Numbered from the stretch's first letter, positions 50,501 through 61,790 are shown. The stretch is 64,000 nt of DNA from Nymphaea colorata (GCF_008831285.2 NC_045150.1:9684001-9748000); one strand, 5' to 3'. Notes: generated by a model not told the origin, from the letters alone. Program-made: numbers and translations.

Positions 50501-52315
50501 GAGTGACAAACACTACTTTCAAGTTGAAGGGAATAACCATTGCGTAAGTTCACCAAGTCATTTGAAACTCCACCTGCCAAAATCGGACCCACCAACCAAA
50601 CCGGTCCAGGTCTATGGGACTAGGCGACTCCATGGACCCACTTCTCTGGGTCTCATGGGTCAAACAAGTCAGGCCTACTCCACACTAACGGCTGCCATTG
50701 TTGCAAGTATTGGCATTAGCACTGTATTGGTTTGCAAACTATTCGGTTAAAAAAAAAAAAGTGTTTTTCCCTACTCCTAAGCCAGTTGGAAAGTTTAGGT
50801 AGACTGCCATTAAATTATATTAAGAGAAACATGAATCCTCGAGTATTGAACTCTTGACTTTCTTTAATTTAAAAAGTCTTAAACCGGGTTTCATAACCCA
50901 ATGGGCAGAGCCGCGGAGCCGACCGCACCTGGGCCTGAACCCACCTAGTCAAGATAATGCAAAAGAAGAAAAGCTCAAAACCGCAGCCGGTCAAATGCAA
51001 ACTGCCTTTTCAATAAACAAGAAGGAGAGGTCGTTTGGCGTTAAAAGTAGAGCGTCTTTCCATGATTGGCACTCATCTTTGACCACCAGACTCAGCCGGT
51101 AGCCACCTTTTCTCTCGCCGGGCTGGGGCCCCTTTTGCCGGCTAAAGAGCCGCCTTCATGGGCCCACCGGTCGATCTGTGGCCCTTCATCGTTGGAAACC
51201 GACGGTTCAGGTGCCTGACGGGCTCCACCACCGGACTTTGAACGGCCGTTGCCGGATCGGTCCTTCAATTACAGGAAAGGGCGCCATCGTGGGTTGCCAT
51301 CTCATGGTAGTCTATAAAAACATGTTTTTTCCTCTAATTTCGCTTAGTTTGTATTTTGGATGATATGAAATACCAGCTTGTCTTTTTCATCCAAAACCTT
51401 TTGATTTGAAGGTAGGTGAGAAGTGACACAAGAGTCATGCATAAATTATTGAAGGTTCAAATCTCTTGGGTTGTCGGCTAAGTAAAAATTAAAAATCCAT
51501 CATTGAATGCACTACCAACATTTGCTAGAAACACCATAAACCATGCTTTACTATGAATAAACTGTTACTTTAGTTTTATAAACATTGTTTTTTAGCAATA
51601 ATTTTTTATTTTTTAGCCATTCAGTTCAATGTCTTATAGATTTGAACTCCCCTCAAGTTATAACTGATTTCAATTTGAGACACAGTTAAATATATTAAGA
51701 TTCCAGTTAATAAAGCCAAGAGCCAAAATGGAGAGAAGACTCGTACAAGATCAGATCTGATCCATTTGCACCCCTAGATCATAGACTCGACCTTGTTTCT
51801 ACGCTTAGCATCAAGGCTGCTAATGAGGCAGGTTCGTGTCAAGTCACAAAGATCCACTTGCTTTGTGCATGCAAGTAAACGTCAAGTCATGAAAAGAAAA
51901 ATCTAAGATGATGGAAGACTCCTCTAATTAACTTTAAGTGATATGTAAATTAAGAAAGAAAAAAAATGAGAAGAGTGTCAAGGTAAAAACTAAGATAAAA
52001 CCTTTGTGCTGTAAAAATGAGCCACTAACACGCAAACTGAAACATGACAAGACAACACTCCGAAGCACCGAAAGAAGGCCATCTACCATAGAATGATAAT
52101 AAGTTGAGTGGAAGCTTCGGCCTTTTTTCTGGGTAATGAGAAACCTCGCTCACCTATATCATATCTAAACATAAGCTTATAATTAACTATTCAAATTAAA
52201 ATATATCAAATACCTAAGACTCAAAATATGAACAATTAGTACAGGTATGGAGAAAAAAAAAAAATAAAAACTAAAGTTCGAAAGCCCTACCTTCTTCACA
52301 GGTTACATCAACACT

Positions 52316-52353
52316 AAGAGCTTGGCAAGACAATAAGAGCTTGGCAAGACAAG
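52316..52353. repeat. Recent 19-bp tandem duplication
   Basis: AAGAGCTTGGCAAGACAAT is followed directly by AAGAGCTTGGCAAGACAAG, a near-perfect two-copy repeat in intergenic sequence. Confidence 0.9.
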
Positions 52354-53190
52354 GTTGGCCCATTGGGGGCGAACAAGTCAAGAACATGACAAGTCCTTAT
52401 GCCTAACATGCTACTCTAGACGCGGACAAAAATGGACCGGTCGCACCCACCTGAGCCGCTAAGTGGTGGTCGTTAATCATATACTTGGGGCCACATATCT
52501 TGGTGAACGAGTCCATGAAGTGGTCTTATCAACCACCAGTGTACCTTGGGTCCATTGGATATCGTTTCCTCTTTATTATATAGTTCTGTTATCGACAACT
52601 TCAAAAGAAAAAATAATTGGGAACCATGGTGTCCCTGTGTCCAAGAACCAAACCAATGATGGGCATCAGTTAATTCACGAACCATGGATTCTCGGGACAT
52701 CCTGTGCAGTGCACTGTGTGTTCCCGTCCTTGTACGTCTCTTAAAACGAATTGATCCCATTCTTGTGTTCCATGAAACCTGTCTGCGTCCGGTTTTTCAC
52801 GAAACAGTTCGTGTTGGTGAACACTTAGAGTATTGTTGGTCCAAATAATCATGCAAAAACAGATCTCAGCGTTGAGATTTCTCTTCTTCTTCCTAAAAGA
52901 ATCGTCTCTTGAGGAAGGAGAAAGCTCCATAAGATACTAAGATACTGTTCTTTTCAGAGTTGTCAATTTCGGTATCGGCGTCATATTTGTCGGCCTAGTT
53001 TTCCTTTTTTATTTACAAAAATAATATGACATATTTTAAATGGACTTAAAAACATGGGCTTCTATTGGCTGATAATACAAGTTCTTTGGGGACAGAGAAA
53101 CAACTCCTGGAGTGGGGAACTATGCAAGTTAGGTTGTATTTGTTGCTACCTCCTTGATAATGTAGATATGAGAATAAAAGTTTTGTTTGG

Positions 53191-53372
53191 CACATTTGAT
53201 TGGGCCAGCAGCTAGTAGGTGGCTGGTCACTGGTTCAAATTTTGTGGGCACCAGCTCTTTGATCTTGCTGAAGCAAGATGTGACCCTAGGGGCGGGGGAG
53301 CAGCGTTGGGGTTGTACACTGACAGGCGAGCGACTAAGTCTCTAAACTCAAGATGGTTGTCCCAAAAAAAAA
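53191..53372 (+). mobile_element. tRNA-derived SINE-like copy with A tail
   Basis: GGGCCAGCAGCTAGTAGGTG is followed by the B-box-like GGTTCAAATTTTG and then a body with AGGCGAGCGACTAAGTCTCT, closely like the 39175 copy. It ends in a run of ten A residues near 53363-53372, as a retroposed SINE should. Confidence 0.6.
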
Positions 53373-56013
53373 ATGGAAAAAAAGGAGAGTAAAACACTTT
53401 AGTTAATTGTATAGTTGTAGCTCGACTCTCACCCTCGCTCCCAAGGTGGTCCACACCTGCTGCTTAGGCTTGTGGAGCGGCTGGTGCTCATAGAATTTGA
53501 GCTCTTGAGTGTTTCCTGAGCAGCCAAAGTCCAACAAACCGCAGCAATCCCCTTGGAATATGCTTTGTAACTTCACTACAAATTCTAACACAAAGAATTA
53601 TTTATGAACTCCAAGCTTTGAATTGCAAATTTGTATCTCTTTCCAAGATGCAGCTTATTCATCACACGCAGCCAGATACTATGATTTGGAGTCTTCTTTA
53701 GCGACTCGAATGGTCACATACTTGAGTAATGCCAGTACCATTTAAGGCCATCACATATTTGATGACATCTTCCATAAAAATGACTTTTGTTACATTCAGA
53801 AAAGTGTTCAGCATATTCAGATTCTATTAAAAGGAACCATATTCAGATCCTGTCAAGGTTCGTGCTAATAATTACACGAACTTTACATCCATCTTCTAGA
53901 CGAAACGCAGGTTCTCGCGAAGATGGAGTTAAAATGCACAGCAAAAGAATACATAAGGTACCATTGACAACCAAGTCCTACCAATCGATTTTCTCAATTT
54001 CACTTACTCTGTGCCAGTGTAAAGCTGTAGGGATGTGGGTAGACAAGCCCTTGAATCAGAAATTGATTAATTCAGAGGTGGTAAAACCAAGTAACTTCCA
54101 ATCAATAGTGGCACTGCCGTATATCTGCACCCGAAGCTAGGCCCCAAATGGATTAGAAAATAGATAGAACCAGAAGATGATAACTCGTAAAAGCCAGTTC
54201 TGAAAGTTTTTACTGATCCTAATTCCTACCCATTCTTTGTCCTGGACAGAATCTGATTCAACAAAGTCCTACTCATTCAGACTTTCTCATACCAATAAGC
54301 CAACGAATTCTAACCCATTTGACATCCCTTTTGTGATTGGCCATGTGAACCCACTCACATGGTGGAAGCTAGTTGACATGGAAAGTGTCAAAAGGTCAGA
54401 TTTGTTTCACATATCTGAGAACCCAAACCTGGTTGTTGTACTTTGGGCAGAGCAAGTACTAACTGTCATCAAAGGCAACATCCACCCTTAAGTCCGCACC
54501 TGGTGCCAAACCAAACCAACATACGGCAGCATTTGACTATTAGACAAAGACTGAACAAATAGCTGCCTGAGGGATTACTGAGACGTAAACTAAAACAAGG
54601 TACCACCTGATGTAAGGAATCACAGGATAAAATATCTAGGAAAACTTTCAGAACGAGATAATTGGTACTTCAATGAAGGTACATAGAATAGTTAGACCGA
54701 CTGAATCATTGACTATCAGGTAACAAATTCAATGTCCTCTTCTTTCAACTCAATCCTACTAAGAGGACACAATAGTTATCAATATGTACTCCCTGATTAG
54801 TGTGTTCAAGTGCTAGAGCATATCAGAATCAGCGTCGTCTATCATGAATAAGATATGCTACCATCATGCTGTCTTAGTAACATATTTTGTCACCTTCAAA
54901 CTCCAATTGAACAATGAAATTTGATAAAAAAACAAGAAACGCCAACAAAGTAAAATGGAAATCACAAGCATTTCCTCCTGTTCTGCCTCTCCATAAATAA
55001 TGTTATGTTAGAATACTCGTACTTATCATTTCACATCTAAACTTTCTGCTTAAAATTATAAATAGCTGTTAGAATCAACATTTATTACAATGGACAAGGT
55101 GCAGCAGCCTCATTGACATGTACCTGTTACCGTAAGAAGAGATTCCTGTTACCATGGACAAGAAACAATTGATGAAGCTTACAGTGCTGTCAACATATGA
55201 CTTTGGTTATCCAGTTCCATCAAATTCATTCCAAATGAATGAGACTTTACATGCCACCTGAGTTTGGTAGAATGAAGAGCCAATAGATTCATCACCCTCT
55301 TCTGCACATTCCAAACATATGATGCCAATACAAGATTAAACCTTTATCGAAGATATTGTAGATTCCTTATTCTTAACCACTTCCACGCATAGCTACGTTA
55401 CACTTGGATGTAAAGTATCATTGTCACCTAATGCTCCACTTAGCATAACAGTTACATGCAAACACAAGCACTGCATAGATAAATGCAGCAGCACTTGCTT
55501 TCCTCAAGAAGGACAAATCTTGCATAAACTATGGAAAGGAAGTGCCTCAAATGGATCCTAAAAGAGGACCAGGATTGAACAAAAATGTAGTGCATGATAA
55601 ATGGAAAGATAAAGGACAAGATAAAAAATCTTTCTTGATTTTGTGAACACAGATAGGTTTTGGGTTCAGTTCTCCAGCCATTCATCTTCTAAGTTTTACA
55701 GGTTGACCTCTTAGTGAGTGAAACGGTTCACAACATTTACTTTGCACATATGCACAGACACATGCATGGAATTCTGAGTTACAATAGTAAGATTTACTCC
55801 TGACATCTTGCAAACTCGAATAGAGCTTCAGGTTATGTCCCAAGAATGTATGACCACGAGTGTACACTTTGCATAAACCATGAACTGTATCTACTGATCT
55901 TTCACCAGCACCTGTAATTTAAATCCTCTCGTGTACAATTTGAACAGTTTCTTTACAGCTTCACAACGGCCATGTCAACTAGCCTTCAAGATGAAAATCA
56001 TTATGTTTTTAAA

Positions 56014-57750
56014 TCAGCACTTTTCTTCCAGATAAAGTTGATTACCAACTAAATCAATATTGGGGAAGGTCTTATAGAAGCGTTTGAGAGAATCTGCGGA
56101 GACAGCATCCATGGCAACAAGTTCCTTAGCCATTCCTGCAGCCTGAGACCTCATCCCATCATACGCCATACCTTCTATCAATAAGACATAAGTAGTCTCG
56201 TTGGGCCGGCACCCTTTATTCACCATTTCAGCTAGCATATCAATCGCCCTGTCCATTGAGTGTATCTTACATAAACCAAGGATCAAAGTATTAAATGTAA
56301 TAACTGTAGCTCGAAACCCACAACGTTCCATGTCCCTTAACAAGCTAACGGCCTCATCGACCATCGCATACCTGCACAAACAGGAAATTAGGGTGTTATA
56401 TGTAATGTCATCTGGATCAATCCCTCTAGATATCATGCTAGACAATAGTTTCAATGCCTTCAACTTCTTCCCACCATTCCATAGCCCATGGATCACTGTA
56501 TTATAAGAACTAACATTTGGAGGACAACCCAAATTCCCCAGGTTTTCAAGTATCTCCAATGCTTGCTCTGCATTACCACTCTTCGACAAACCAGCAAGAA
56601 TCGTGTTATAGTTTATGATGTCAGGTAGACAGCCATTAGATATCATATAATCCATTATTGCAATTGCCACATCCAACCTCCCATCTTTGCAGAAGGCAGA
56701 TATTAAAGGATCATAACAAAATGTATCAGGTTTTAGTCCACTATCAATCATTTCCTTCAAGACTGCAGTTGCCTGATCGAGCTTTCCCTCATTACAGAGG
56801 ACACCAATCAAAATACTGTAGGTGACTACATTGGGGCTGCAGCCTCTATTAACCATCTCACCGAGTAGGATTTCTGCATCTCCCCATCTCTGTTTACTCA
56901 AAAAGGCTCTCAGCAGAATGTTGTACGAAATGATATCAGGTTGACAATCATCAGCATATAAATTCTTGATAAATTCACGTGCTTCATCCAACCTCCCTTC
57001 CCTACACATCCCTCGAAGCATGACATTATAAGTATACGTGTCTGGCCTAAGACCCTTCAGCAGCATATCATCCAGAAGCTTCACTGCCTCATCAATGCCA
57101 CCTTCATTGCATGCCGTCTCGATCAGAATAGTGTACGTAACAACAGTGGGCTTACAATTGTCCTGCAACAATCTATCCAACATCTGAAAAGCCAGCCCCA
57201 ATTTGCCTCTACCGCACAGACTACCAATCAGAATGTTATAGGTAACTGTATCAGGATCGCAGTTCCTTCGTCTCATCCGATCCAAAATGGCCATGGCAGA
57301 CTGGACTCTGTTCATCTTGCATAGCCCCCCAACGACAGCATTATATGCGAAAACATCAGGGGCACCGTGCAACTCCAAGAGATCCAAGACCCTCATTGCC
57401 TTGTCACTATTTCTTTCAATGAAGAACCCCTTAATGAGTTTCGTGCACAGAATCACATCTGGTTTGTGACCTTTGTTGATCATGTACTCTAGAAAATACA
57501 GACACTCACCATATTTTCTAAATTTACATGATCTCGTCAGCAATTTTATGTAGTGGGCCTCGTTGAAATCCACTGACGAGGTGTTGATATTCGGCCGGCA
57601 GATTTTCTCGTTCGCCGTGATGTCATTCGAGACCCGCTGTAGATTCTTACAGGCAACCACCGGGAACTTGAAGAACAGATCAAAATTTCTGGCGGGTTTC
57701 ATGTGGAATGATGGGCAGTGAAGAAGGCACTCACCGAAAAGAACCGCCAT
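56014..57750 (-). CDS. P-class pentatricopeptide repeat protein, At3g04760-like
   Basis: An intronless gene for 578 residues. From residue ~65 it is built of fourteen contiguous 35-residue PPR motifs, each with the typical TYNxLI...GCxPD pattern, and ends with SADSLKRFYKTFPNIDLV. Motif by motif it follows Arabidopsis At3g04760 as I remember it (for example YDPLISAFCKDGRLDVAI and RPNETTYVLLIEGM). It has no E, DYW or SMR domain. P-class PPR proteins bind single-stranded RNA in plastids or mitochondria and stabilise, process or help translate it. The N terminus (MAVLFGECLLHCPSFHMKPA) is poor in acids and plausible as an organelle-targeting peptide. The chosen ATG, in the context ACCATGGC, is preferred over an in-frame ATG 28 codons upstream at 57834, which adds an acidic stretch unlike a targeting peptide. 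Confidence 0.92.
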   Translation of the reverse strand: MAVLFGECLLHCPSFHMKPARNFDLFFKFPVVACKNLQRVSNDITANEKICRPNINTSSVDFNEAHYIKLLTRSCKFRKYGECLYFLEYMINKGHKPDVILCTKLIKGFFIERNSDKAMRVLDLLELHGAPDVFAYNAVVGGLCKMNRVQSAMAILDRMRRRNCDPDTVTYNILIGSLCGRGKLGLAFQMLDRLLQDNCKPTVVTYTILIETACNEGGIDEAVKLLDDMLLKGLRPDTYTYNVMLRGMCREGRLDEAREFIKNLYADDCQPDIISYNILLRAFLSKQRWGDAEILLGEMVNRGCSPNVVTYSILIGVLCNEGKLDQATAVLKEMIDSGLKPDTFCYDPLISAFCKDGRLDVAIAIMDYMISNGCLPDIINYNTILAGLSKSGNAEQALEILENLGNLGCPPNVSSYNTVIHGLWNGGKKLKALKLLSSMISRGIDPDDITYNTLISCLCRYAMVDEAVSLLRDMERCGFRATVITFNTLILGLCKIHSMDRAIDMLAEMVNKGCRPNETTYVLLIEGMAYDGMRSQAAGMAKELVAMDAVSADSLKRFYKTFPNIDLVGNQLYLEEKC

Positions 57751-57839
57751 GGTCTGAACGACCTTTTCTTCATCAGAGTATAGTCCACTTAACCATGACC
57801 AATCAACAACAAGAAGAAGAGTAGACAAGAACAAGCAAG

Positions 57840-57845
<6 letters not shown>

Positions 57846-57872
<27 letters not shown>
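57846..57872. repeat. (GA)n microsatellite in the PPR leader
   Basis: A pure GA run (TC on the coding strand) about 100 bases upstream of the PPR start codon, probably in its 5' UTR or core promoter. Confidence 0.9.
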
Positions 57873-57879
57873 TCCTTAT

Positions 57880-59029
57880 CTAAACAAGAATCCTAGTGGA
57901 GAGTCAAGAGACACCTCATCGGCTCTTTTCAGATAAGGAGGGAATCTGGCTCACCCCTGCACGCCCGTGAGGCTAAGATGGCTGCCTTTTACCAACATTT
58001 CCATAGGAAGGAGGGACAATTTATGATTAACCCCTTAATTTTTAAGAAATTTCTCTCAGATGCTTAACATTTTAATGAATTGTCCAAGCGTTGGGCCTAT
58101 GACTGCCCTGCCTTTTTGTAGCTTCATTTAACCTGTGAAATTGAAAAAACTCCCTTTACCTTCAACTTGCGACTCGTTTCATTACCTTGATATGTTAGTT
58201 ATTAAGCAGCGTTGTGCTATTGATTAGGCAGTTAGGGGTGGAGCCAGGAACTTTTTATGTAGGGGTTGAAGTATGGCTTTAAATTTTTTATAAGAGTCAA
58301 AATATCATTTTTCAACTTTTATATAAGATTAATGAAAATTTTTAAAATTCATATGTAAATGTTTTTTTAAAACCCTGCCCACCCACCTTTGGCTCCGCTA
58401 CTGTCGGCAGATATCAGCCCTATATATTGCTTTGATAACTGCACTTCCTATGTTATGCCGTCAACATGAAAATGCATGTTCCTATATTTTATCAAAGAGT
58501 TATTTTGGTCATTTTATTAGGTGAAATTTTTTCAAATTTTACTTTTACCATATTGGGGAGGGATCTACTTTTACTATTATTTAGGAGGGTCTTACAATTA
58601 ATTGATCATTTCTAGTTCGTAACACATTTTGATCAACGTTAAAACAGGCAATTTTAGTGATTCAAACCGATAACGTCACTAAAGACAAATGATACTTTCA
58701 AATAAATGTCACTAAAAGGGATAAAACTCTTGATCGTCTGGCACATCTAGAAGTTGAGAAATGATATGAAATCGAATCCCTAACATAGCTTCCCGGTTTG
58801 GAAATATCGTGTTGATGTCTGCAGGAACTCATCCTGGCAGCGACATCAGGCTTCGATGGTAAGGAACTAATTGAAATCTGGTATTCTATGGTGTCTGATT
58901 GCTTCGTCTGCGATCTTTAGGTGAATGTCAGTTCGGTCACTTCGACCAAGGGAGAAAGTGGAACTGAAGCGATCAGTATTGCTCATTCAGATTCTGTATT
59001 GCTCGCTGGGTAGCAAGTGGAACTCAAGC
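57880..59029. other. PPR upstream region with transposon debris
   Basis: No gene is recognised. The part next to the PPR gene should hold its promoter, although no TATA box is evident. A hAT-like MITE occupies 58229-58403, and the sequence from 58.4 kb is AT-rich up to the CACTA element at 59033. Confidence 0.5.
58229..58403. mobile_element. hAT-like MITE
   Basis: The left end CAGTTAGGGGTGGAGCCAGG and the right end TTTGGCTCCGCTACTG (inverse CAGTAGCGGAGCCAAA) form imperfect terminal inverted repeats. It has the same end type as the element at 25179-25381. At 175 bases it has no coding capacity. Confidence 0.6.
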
Positions 59030-59699
59030 GATCACTAAAAAAAAAAAAGAAGAGACAGATTCATCCACGGGTAAGAAAACTAGACGTCGATAAAAAGTAA
59101 CTTCTACTAACATCCGGCTTTAAATGTAAGTGAAGATTAAGTTTCGCCAACATCCAGAACAAGACGTTAGTAAAAGTAGCCTTCATAGACACTTGCTGCT
59201 AGGATGTCGTTGAAGTTGAACTTTTAGTCATGTCTACTTTACAATCCATAAAAAAGTAAGTTTTACTGACATGTGGTGATGCTCACATTGCTAAAAAACT
59301 CTTTAATTAACACGTAAAACGTCGGTAAAAGTTACCGCAAAACTTTTATAAACGTTTTTAAGTAAACCTTTACAGACACATTTTACACATCGGTAAAAGC
59401 CTTCCCAATGCACTTCACACGTCGCTAAATCTTTCCTGACCCTGTAACTCTGCTTGAGCTTTTCTTCTCCTTTCTTCTTCTTCTTCCATCTTTTTCTTTC
59501 TCCTCCTTCTTGCTATCAACATTTATCAAAGTGCCCATTGTAGGTGTTCTTCATCAATTTTTGACATCTAAATAAAAAAGTTAGGTTGTTCAAACTTGAT
59601 GTTCAGTTTTTTTTATTTGTGAATGATTTTAGGTGATGATATTGTTTTAGGGTAATTATTTTAGGTTTTTTGCTTCAAGTTTTTATTCTTTTGCATTCC

Positions 59700-59773
59700 A
59701 GCCTTCTTCTCCAAACGGCAAAGGCAGTGTTGCCAAAGAAGAAAAGAACATTAGCTACTAGTGAGGTAGTTGC
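59700..59773 (+). pseudogene. Captured fragment of F-box gene exon 2
   Basis: This stretch aligns with the coding strand of F-box exon 2 (7868 down to 7783). Sixty-six bases align with six mismatches, then 12 bases (TATAAACATGCG in the gene) are missing, then GTAGTTGC matches again. In the gene's frame it reads LLLQTAKAVLPKKKR versus LLLQAAEAVLPKQKR and runs into a TAG stop at ~59781. Four of the six differences are G in the gene and A here, as expected from decay at methylated cytosines. It is in the transposon interior and is not expected to be functional. Confidence 0.85.
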
Positions 59774-59783
59774 TTTATTCTAG

Positions 59784-60030
59784 TTGGTTCATGTCTTCTC
59801 TATCTTCTTGTTTATTCTATTTGGTTCATGTCTTCTCTATCTATTTATTGTTTCTTGTTGTTTATTTTATTTGGTTCTGTTTATTCTATTTGGTTCATGT
59901 CTTCTTTACCTTCTTACTGTTTCTTGTTGTTTATTCTATGTGGTTCATGTCTTCTCTATCTATTTATTGTTTCTTGTTGTTTATTTTATTTGGTTCATGT
60001 CTTTTTTATCTTTTTGTTGCTTCTATAATT
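59784..60030 (+). repeat. 50-bp minisatellite inside the CACTA element
   Basis: The unit begins TTGGTTCATGTCTTCTCTAT and has full or near-full copies at 59821-59870, 59890-59939 and 59940-59989. A shortened 37-base copy lies at 59784-59820, a 19-base partial at 59871-59889 and a decaying copy at 59990-60030. Because the unit lacks stops, three overlapping frames stay open here; they are artefacts. Confidence 0.92.
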
Positions 60031-60164
60031 GAGGTAATCATTTTAAGTTTTCTTTTTCATGCTTTTTTCAGTTTTGCTGCAGCTATATATGTTTGATATA
60101 AATGCAATGCACAAGGATATGGGTCCATAAAAAAAAATAAATCTTCACAGACACATGCAATTGC

Positions 60165-60209
60165 GTTGATAAATATATTACCAACGGTTGATAAATATAT
60201 TACCAACGT
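60165..60209. repeat. 22-bp tandem duplication
   Basis: GTTGATAAATATATTACCAA followed by CG is repeated twice in direct succession within the right arm of the CACTA element. Confidence 0.85.
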
Positions 60210-60904
60210 CCACCTGTATGCCAATAAAAGTTTTACTAATACCCAAAACATATCGGTAAAAATTCTACCGATGCATGCCACGTGTTAGTAAAAATTTTAC
60301 CAATTCATGTCACATGTCCGTGAAAGTTTTATTACCGACATCCTCGGATGTCGTTAATAATTTTATTTACCAATGCACATGATGTGTCAGTGCAGAATTC
60401 TACATTGACGGGTGGGCTTGAATGTCAGTGATAGTTTTCATCGACATTATCTTCACCATCGACTGCCTCGAACGTCAGTAAAATGTTTATCAACGCGTAG
60501 CCATGTTTTACCGATGTTTTTTAGCTGTCGGTAAATCCCCAGTTTTCTTTTTTGTAATGGATGGAAACTCATATCCTTGAGGAATGTATTCGAGCTTTGG
60601 AATCAGTTGAAGATAACAAAGGAAAATTCTTGATTCAATCCAACAATGGGGATTGGAAACACTAGTTTGCGCTCAGTTTAGAAGATGGCCCCTTGCTGAA
60701 GTTCCGCATATTTTATGGGTTACTCCAAATAATGGTTTGTATAGGATGTGGAATTGCCAAGAAGGCAATTGTGACCCTTGCAAAGTATCTGTACATGTGG
60801 GTTAAGGTCTTGGGTTTGGTCCATTTTTTCTGTACATAATTCACAATTTTGTTCTTAATAAAGGAAGGGGGCCTATCCCCCGAGCAGCCTCCACCCGAAG
60901 GTAA

Positions 60905-61790
60905 ATGTCACTAAAAAGCCCACCTTCTTTGAGGGAAGTTTTCAGGAGGCTACTAAAGGTCAACCATTACCGACGTTTTGAAGTGAACATCGCCGAAAAA
61001 ATTGGGCCTTCGGTGATGTTTCATTTAAAAAAAAAAACACCAATAAAGATCAACTTTTATTGATGTTTTCAACAAAATGTCAATAAAAGTTCCCACCTCA
61101 TTCCCCACCTTCAAGGGTCTTCAAAGACAATATTTTAGAAAAGATGCCATTAAAAGTGTAGCCTTCAACAATCATTTCCGGAAAACGCCATTAAAAAGCG
61201 AATTTTTACTAATGTTTTTTCGAAAACATCAGTAAGAGGCGTTTGATGATGCATGAATTGTGGAATTTTTGAACTGCAATTCTCACTTTTGATAAAATAA
61301 GAATTGTGCTATCAAACAAAGAATTTTTTATTCCACAGCTATCGGCTAATTCTTAAATCAAAATTTTGGAATTGTGGTTTTAACTTGTAGGGTAAAATTA
61401 TGATTATAGAATTTGAGAATTTTTTCGCCTCTTTTTACTAGGCTTGTCATGATAATTCGTTAATTTTAAAATTTTAGTTCCTGTTTTATAAAAAAAAAAA
61501 AAATCATTTTCAATATCATAATCAAAATTCCAAACTATCAAACACAAAAAGAAACTATAACTGAAATTTTCATTCCAATTTCGGTTTAAGGTGGAATTTT
61601 GTAGATTTTTTAATTCTAAAATCAAAATTCAAGGTAATCAAGCACCCCTATAAAAGTCTTTAACATTTTCTAAAAAAATGTCACTAAAAGTTTGTCTTTA
61701 GTAACACTTTCTGAAAAAAATGCCACTGAAGGCGTGGGTCTTCAGTGACATTTTATGAAAAAAGAAGTCGCTAAAGATTGTACACGGAGA
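60905..61790. mobile_element. Second block of CACTA-like subterminal repeats, interrupted by a MITE
   Basis: Motifs of the form ATGTCACTAAAAG, ATGTCAATAAAAG, ATGCCATTAAAAG and CGCCATTAAAAAG, with inverse forms such as CTTCAGTGACATTTT, recur every ~60-90 bases. A possible left end is CACTAAAAAGCCC at ~60910. I cannot define a matching right end or target duplication, so it may be a decayed relative of the element at 59033 or part of a larger rearranged one. The MITE at 61236-61650 splits it. Confidence 0.5.
61236..61650. mobile_element. Tourist-like (PIF/Harbinger-type) MITE with TAA target duplications
   Basis: The ends GAGGCGTTTGATGAT and ATCAAGCACCCCTA are imperfect inverted repeats, and TAA flanks both sides (61233-61235 and 61651-61653). 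Removing it restores ACATCAGTAAAAGTCTT, which matches the surrounding repeat motif. There is no coding capacity; a minus-strand open frame inside it (61404-61625) is AT-rich noise. Confidence 0.7.

Larger units (their letters stand above)
48115..56013. other. 7.9 kb region without a recognised gene
   Basis: The first few hundred bases should be the MAKR 3' UTR. At 48.5-49.4 kb the sequence is GC-richer with open frames on both strands (for example minus 48781-49104) that match nothing I know. From 49.4 kb on it is AT-rich with SINE-like copies (50411, 53191), a small tandem duplication at 52316 and short open frames with no family motif. Confidence 0.5.
59033..60559. mobile_element. Non-autonomous CACTA-type transposon carrying a captured exon fragment
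   Basis: The left end CACTAAAAAAAAAAAAGAAG and the inverse of the right end, CATTACAAAAAAGAAAAC, are imperfect terminal inverted repeats of the CACTA type. The 3-base target duplication GAT is intact on both sides (59030-59032 and 60560-60562), as expected for this superfamily. The arms hold many copies, in both orientations, of ACGTCGGTAAAAGTT-like motifs (for example near 59330, 59385, 60250 and 60530), the usual subterminal repeats. There is no transposase frame; 1527 bases is far too short for one. The middle contains an F-box exon piece (59700-59773) and a 50-base minisatellite (59784-60030). Confidence 0.75.

Noticed and set aside
59770-60096. Overlapping 66-108 codon frames rich in Leu, Phe, Tyr and Ser that look like membrane proteins
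   Set aside because: They are translations of a 50-base minisatellite inside a transposon; all frames look alike because the unit lacks stops.
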